The notes under the pieces are model-generated. The model was not told the DNA's origin, ran no database searches, and was given only the letters and a program-made list of their open reading frames with translations. A DNA stretch of 64,000 nucleotides from Gammaproteobacteria bacterium (GTDB lineage Bacteria > Pseudomonadota > Gammaproteobacteria > JAURND01): positions 186,001 through 250,000 of the forward strand of contig DASZWJ010000028.1 of assembly GCA_035546635.1 (NCBI GenBank), in the 5' to 3' direction. This document shows, piece by piece, positions 60,492-64,000 of this stretch. Made by a program: the position numbers and the translations under genes. The stretch's first letter is position 1. Every line of letters starts with the position of its first letter.

Positions 60492-61757
60492 ATGAATACA
60501 AATACTACACCATTTCGTGAAGCCGCATTAAAGCAAATGGCCTCTCCAGAGCAACTGGATCAGTTGTTACAGGTTGTAACATTCAGAGCTTGGGTTATAG
60601 CTGGGACGGTTTATGCTCTTTTATTTTTTATTGTCGCGTGGTCAATATTTGGCAGTGTATCGACTCGGGCTGATGGTAAGGGTATTTTACTGGCAGGTGG
60701 TGGTGATATTTATAATGCGGTATCCCCTGATGGTCCCAGTCATGTGAATACCATTTTAGTTAAAGTGGGTGAGAAGGTGACAAAAGGACAGATTGTAGCG
60801 ACCTTGTCTCGTCCTGATCTGGTTGATCAAATTCAGGTCACTCGGAATTATCTTTCTAAGCTGCAAAATCAATATAATCAATTGCAGGTTACCTCTAAAA
60901 CCGAGATTGCAACTCGTGTACAACAAACAACAGATCAACAACAGTCTTTGCAGCGTTCATTCCAAAACAGCCAACAAAAACTTGGCAATCTGCAGCAGTT
61001 GCTGGCAATTAAACAAGCCGCTTTTAAAAGAGGTATAGAAACACGTCAAAGTGTGGATCAGACATTCCAGGATTTTTACAATGTAAAAAGTGAAGTTGCA
61101 AGTTATGATAACCAATTGGTGCAGTTATCCATAGCTCAAAACAGTTTTAACGATCAATGGCGCGAGCGTTTGCGCGAGCTGCAGCTTAAAATCACCGATG
61201 AAACTGCACAATTGCAAAATTTGCTGATTCGCCTAAAAATGTCTACGGATGTGCAAAGTCCCGTAGACGGGGTGGTCACTAATGCTCAGGCAACAGTAGG
61301 GAGTATCGTCAATACGGGTGATCCTTTAGTCAGTGTGGCCAGCCAAGGAAAAGGCTTGGATGCGCTAGTTTATTTGCCCCCGCATGTGGGTAAACAGGTC
61401 AAACCTGGAATGCAGGCATTAGTGACTCCTACTTCTGTTGAAAAAGCCGAATATGGTAGTATCTATGGCAGTGTTATCAGCGTGGCGGCTTTTCCATCGA
61501 CGCCACAAGCTATTTTAGCTGCATTGCAGAATCAGGATTTAGTTAAACAATTTACGCGCGATGAAGTTCCGATTGAGGTTAGGATTCGTTTGCAAAATGA
61601 CCCTAATACTTATAGTAATTTGAAATGGTCATCCTCTAAAGGACCACAGCAGTTGATTACTTCAGGTACATTGGTAAGTGCGATGGTCACTGTGCGTAAG
61701 CAAAAACCAATTACTTTGGTTATTCCAGCATTTAAAAAGTTGACTGGGATGCAGTAA
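60492..61757 (+). CDS. HlyD-type adaptor of the NHLP export system
   Basis: A 421-residue membrane-fusion protein. One membrane segment (about residues 32-52, RAWVIAGTVYALLFFIVAWSI), then a lipoyl half (SHVNTILVKVGEKVTKGQIVATL), a long coiled-coil hairpin (about residues 110-250, YLSKLQNQYNQLQ...RERLRELQLKI), the second lipoyl half (SPVDGVVTNAQATVGSIVNTGDPLVSVA) and a beta-barrel domain. It links the ABC exporter to an outer-membrane channel of TolC type, which is not encoded in the window. The arrangement ABC, ABC, peptides, HlyD is the NHLM cassette (TIGR03794-like). It overlaps the next gene by one base. Confidence 0.9.
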   Translation: MNTNTTPFREAALKQMASPEQLDQLLQVVTFRAWVIAGTVYALLFFIVAWSIFGSVSTRADGKGILLAGGGDIYNAVSPDGPSHVNTILVKVGEKVTKGQIVATLSRPDLVDQIQVTRNYLSKLQNQYNQLQVTSKTEIATRVQQTTDQQQSLQRSFQNSQQKLGNLQQLLAIKQAAFKRGIETRQSVDQTFQDFYNVKSEVASYDNQLVQLSIAQNSFNDQWRERLRELQLKITDETAQLQNLLIRLKMSTDVQSPVDGVVTNAQATVGSIVNTGDPLVSVASQGKGLDALVYLPPHVGKQVKPGMQALVTPTSVEKAEYGSIYGSVISVAAFPSTPQAILAALQNQDLVKQFTRDEVPIEVRIRLQNDPNTYSNLKWSSSKGPQQLITSGTLVSAMVTVRKQKPITLVIPAFKKLTGMQ

Positions 61758-62968
61758 TGTTTAATCCTTCCCCTTGTGGGAGAAGGGAATATAGACGTAA
61801 AAGAGCCTTTACCTTGAATGACCTATTATTATTAGATGACTTATTAACATCAGAAGAAAAATTAGTACGAGATACCGTACGCCAATTTATTGAATCAGAA
61901 GTGCTGTCTCTCCTGCCTGATGCATTTGAATCAGGCACTTTTCCCACTGAATTAGTTCCCCAAATTGCCGGGCTAGGTTTGCTAGGCATGACCTTGCCCG
62001 AAGCTTATGGTGGAAGTGATGCAGGCGCAGTCAGCTATGGCCTGGTTTGCCAGGAATTGGAGCGTGGTGATAGTGGTTTGCGTAGTTTTGTCTCTGTGCA
62101 AAGTTCTTTGTGTATGTATCCCATTTTCCAATTTGGTTCTGAAGAACAAAAGAAACGCTTTTTGCCTGCTATGGCACGCGGTGAAATCATTGGGTGTTTT
62201 GGATTAACGGAACCTGATGCGGGTTCAGATCCTGCTAGTATGAAAACCTGGGCTAAAAAAGTAGCCGGCGGTTTTCGCATCAGCGGCAGTAAAATGTGGA
62301 TTACCAATGCGCCAATTGCCGATATTGCTATTGTTTGGGCGCAGACTGATGAAGGTGTGCGTGGATTTATTGTGGAAAAAGAAATGCAAGGTTTGCAACG
62401 GATTGAAATCAAGAAAAAGCTTTCTTTGCGCGTTTCTTCAACAGGTGAGTTGGTCATGGATGATTGCTTTGTTCCTGATGCTAATTTGCTGCCTGGAACT
62501 GAACGCGGTCTAGGTGCGGCTTTGAGCTGTCTGACCCAGGCACGTTATGGCATAGCTTGGGGGGTTATGGGGGCAGCGTTAGCATGTTTTGATGCCGCGT
62601 TAGCGTACACCAAGGAGCGGCAGCAATTTAATAAGCCAGTGGCTTCTTTTCAATTGGTGCAGAAAGATTTGGCGACTATGTACTCTGAAATTGTAAAAAT
62701 GCAGGCTTTGAATTTGCGTGTGGGGCGTTTAAAAGAAGAGAATAAACTGAATCCTGCTTTGGTATCGCTAGCTAAAATGAATGGTTGTCAAGCCGCATTA
62801 CTGATTGCGCGTATGGCGCGTAATTTATTAGGGGCTAATGGCATCAGTTTAGAGTATCCGGTTATTCGACATATGGTTAATTTAGAAGCGGTATTTACCT
62901 ATGAGGGTACGGACAATATTCACCATTTAATTCTAGGTAAATATATTACTGGTTTAAATGCATTTTAG
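61757..62968 (+). CDS. gcdH: Glutaryl-CoA dehydrogenase-like acyl-CoA dehydrogenase
   Basis: A 403-residue FAD enzyme. YGLVCQELERGDSGLRSFVSVQSSL, GCFGLTEPDAGSDP, SKMWITNAPIADIAIVWAQ, ARYGIAWGVMGAALACFDAAL and ANGISLEYPVIRHMVNLEAV match glutaryl-CoA dehydrogenases closely; VFTYEGTDNIHHLILGKYITGLNAF holds the catalytic Glu and typical end. It should oxidise and decarboxylate glutaryl-CoA. The start is unsure: ATG 61757 (TAATG with hlyD) gives an N-terminus translated from a CCCCTTGTGGGAGAAGGG repeat (NPSPCGRREYRR), while TTG 61814 would give a normal start (LNDLLLLDDLLTSEEK). Confidence 0.88.
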   Translation: MFNPSPCGRREYRRKRAFTLNDLLLLDDLLTSEEKLVRDTVRQFIESEVLSLLPDAFESGTFPTELVPQIAGLGLLGMTLPEAYGGSDAGAVSYGLVCQELERGDSGLRSFVSVQSSLCMYPIFQFGSEEQKKRFLPAMARGEIIGCFGLTEPDAGSDPASMKTWAKKVAGGFRISGSKMWITNAPIADIAIVWAQTDEGVRGFIVEKEMQGLQRIEIKKKLSLRVSSTGELVMDDCFVPDANLLPGTERGLGAALSCLTQARYGIAWGVMGAALACFDAALAYTKERQQFNKPVASFQLVQKDLATMYSEIVKMQALNLRVGRLKEENKLNPALVSLAKMNGCQAALLIARMARNLLGANGISLEYPVIRHMVNLEAVFTYEGTDNIHHLILGKYITGLNAF

Positions 62969-62977
62969 TCTCGATAT

Positions 62978-64000
62978 ATGTCAAAGATTTCCCATGAACA
63001 TTATTTATTAATGGCTTTAGCGGAAGCTAAACAGCGTAGAGGATTTTGCGCGCCTAATCCGGCTGTGGGCGCAGTCGTAGTCAAAGACGGAATTGTATTG
63101 GCTATGGGTTTTCATTGGGCAGCAGGCTTTGCGCATGCCGAGGTAGATGCCCTAAATAAGCTCAGCTTAGAAGAAAGTTGTGGAGCGACAGTTTATGTTA
63201 CTCTGGAACCTTGCTGTCATCAGGGTAGAACGCCACCTTGTACCCAGCTTTTAATTGAGCGGAAGGTGGCTGCTGTTTATTATGGTTATCAGGATCCTAA
63301 TCCTTTAGTAGCCAGTCAAGGAGAGCAGCAATTACGTATGGCTGGTATTTTTTGTCAGCATTTACCTGTTCAGGAAATCAATGCATTTTATCAAAGCTAT
63401 GATTATTGGACTCGCACTAAGCTACCTTTTGTAACGGCTAAATTGGCATTGAGCTTAGATGGTAAAATTGCTGGAGCCCATGGTCAACCTGTCAGTATTA
63501 CCGGTCTTGAAGCACAAAAATTTACTCACCAAGGGCGTAGGAACTCTGATGCAATTTTGACCACTTCTAATACCATTATTCATGACGATCCACAGCTCAA
63601 TGTGCGAATTAAACCGCAGCCTGAAGCTAAGCCAGTTTATATTTTAGATACACATCTTAAACTCCCATTGTCTGCCAAGATATTGACTACAGCAGTGTCA
63701 GTAACGGTTTTTCATCAGTCTGAAATTGATAGTCAACGTCTGTTAGCGCTAGAAGCTTGCGGGGTGCGCTGCGTGCCTATTCCCACAAAAAATGCTAAAC
63801 TGCCTTTAGTTGCGATCTTACGCCAGATTGGTGCAGATGGTGTACATGATTTATGGGTAGAAGCGGGTGGAATTTGTTTTCAGGCGTTATTGGCGGAAGA
63901 TTTGATTCATAGGGCTTATATTTATATTGGTCTTAAATGGTTGGGTGAGTCAGCCCAGGCGGCGTTTTTAGGGCAGATAAATCTTATGCAATCTGCTACT
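62978..64000 (+). CDS. ribD: Bifunctional riboflavin deaminase/reductase RibD, 3' end outside
   Basis: ATG 62978 opens a frame that runs off the end (341 codons seen). Residues 1-145 are the zinc deaminase: APNPAVGAVVVKDG, HAEVDAL with His53 and Glu55, and LEPCCHQGRTPPC with Cys79 and Cys88. Residues about 145 on are the reductase (LPFVTAKLALSLDGKIA, SDAILTTSNTIIHDDPQLNVRI, GADGVHDLWVEAGG). It performs steps two and three of riboflavin synthesis. Family length is about 360-370, so only the last few residues are missing. Nine bases after gcdH. Confidence 0.93.
   Translation, partial: MSKISHEHYLLMALAEAKQRRGFCAPNPAVGAVVVKDGIVLAMGFHWAAGFAHAEVDALNKLSLEESCGATVYVTLEPCCHQGRTPPCTQLLIERKVAAVYYGYQDPNPLVASQGEQQLRMAGIFCQHLPVQEINAFYQSYDYWTRTKLPFVTAKLALSLDGKIAGAHGQPVSITGLEAQKFTHQGRRNSDAILTTSNTIIHDDPQLNVRIKPQPEAKPVYILDTHLKLPLSAKILTTAVSVTVFHQSEIDSQRLLALEACGVRCVPIPTKNAKLPLVAILRQIGADGVHDLWVEAGGICFQALLAEDLIHRAYIYIGLKWLGESAQAAFLGQINLMQSAT

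Overview
The window reads as a chromosomal segment of a moderately AT-rich gammaproteobacterium, most likely of the order Legionellales (Coxiella/Aquicella-like). This rests on gene order (rpsB-tsf-pyrH-frr-uppS-cdsA-dxr-bamA-skp-lpxD-fabZ-lpxA; yceD-rpmF-plsX-fabH-fabD-fabG-acpP-fabF-mltG-tmk; scpA-scpB-rluB; carB-greA) and on protein similarity recognised by eye. No database search was possible.

Layout. 1-10 kb: end of a VOC-family gene, yheT-like hydrolase, arfB, the tamA-tamB outer-membrane assembly pair, small unknown genes, an XRE regulator and a KefB-type antiporter. 10-13.7 kb: an OmpA-like protein, a decayed pirin gene, minor pilin genes pilV-pilW-pilX, and map. 14-26.2 kb: a long + strand run for translation (rpsB, tsf, frr), pyrimidine nucleotides (pyrH), isoprenoid/lipid carriers (uppS, dxr), phospholipid (cdsA), outer membrane biogenesis (bamA, skp) and lipid A (lpxD, fabZ, lpxA). 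26.3-34.4 kb: suhB, a Phd/PIN toxin-antitoxin pair, a second group of type IV pilus genes (pilT, a DUF4124 protein, pilF, a major pilin), an IscS-like desulfurase, folK-pcnB and tRNA-Glu(CTC). 34.7-42 kb: carB-greA, an accessory patch with a probably frameshifted large gene and a small secreted protein, and an MFS transporter. 42-53.2 kb: fatty-acid synthesis, then mltG, tmk, scpAB and rluB. 53.2-61.8 kb: a peptide-secretion island. 61.8-64 kb: a glutaryl-CoA dehydrogenase-like gene and the start of ribD.

The standout is the island at 53.2-61.8 kb. It has a good sigma-70-type promoter, a C39-peptidase/permease/ATPase ABC exporter, a second permease/ATPase, seven small genes with bacteriocin-type leaders (mostly double-glycine), and an HlyD-type adaptor. 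Five of the seven peptides are near-identical in their central core and four of them repeat at about 245 bp; the other two are more divergent and end in beta-prone aromatic tails. No modification enzyme and no obvious immunity gene is visible, so the products are probably unmodified secreted peptides. The family names (NHLP/NHLM-type export) are recognised; the peptide family is not one I recognise.

A second theme is repeat DNA. Intergenic gaps inside essential operons hold very long perfect or near-perfect inverted repeats (47, 44, 40 and 31 bp arms), some with unrelated arms around a shared loop core. There are also MITE-like families with several copies (including an internally deleted one) and short palindromes that have become the translated ends of dxr, mltG and perhaps gcdH. 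Several genes usual at these loci (rseP, lpxB, carA) are not where they are commonly found.
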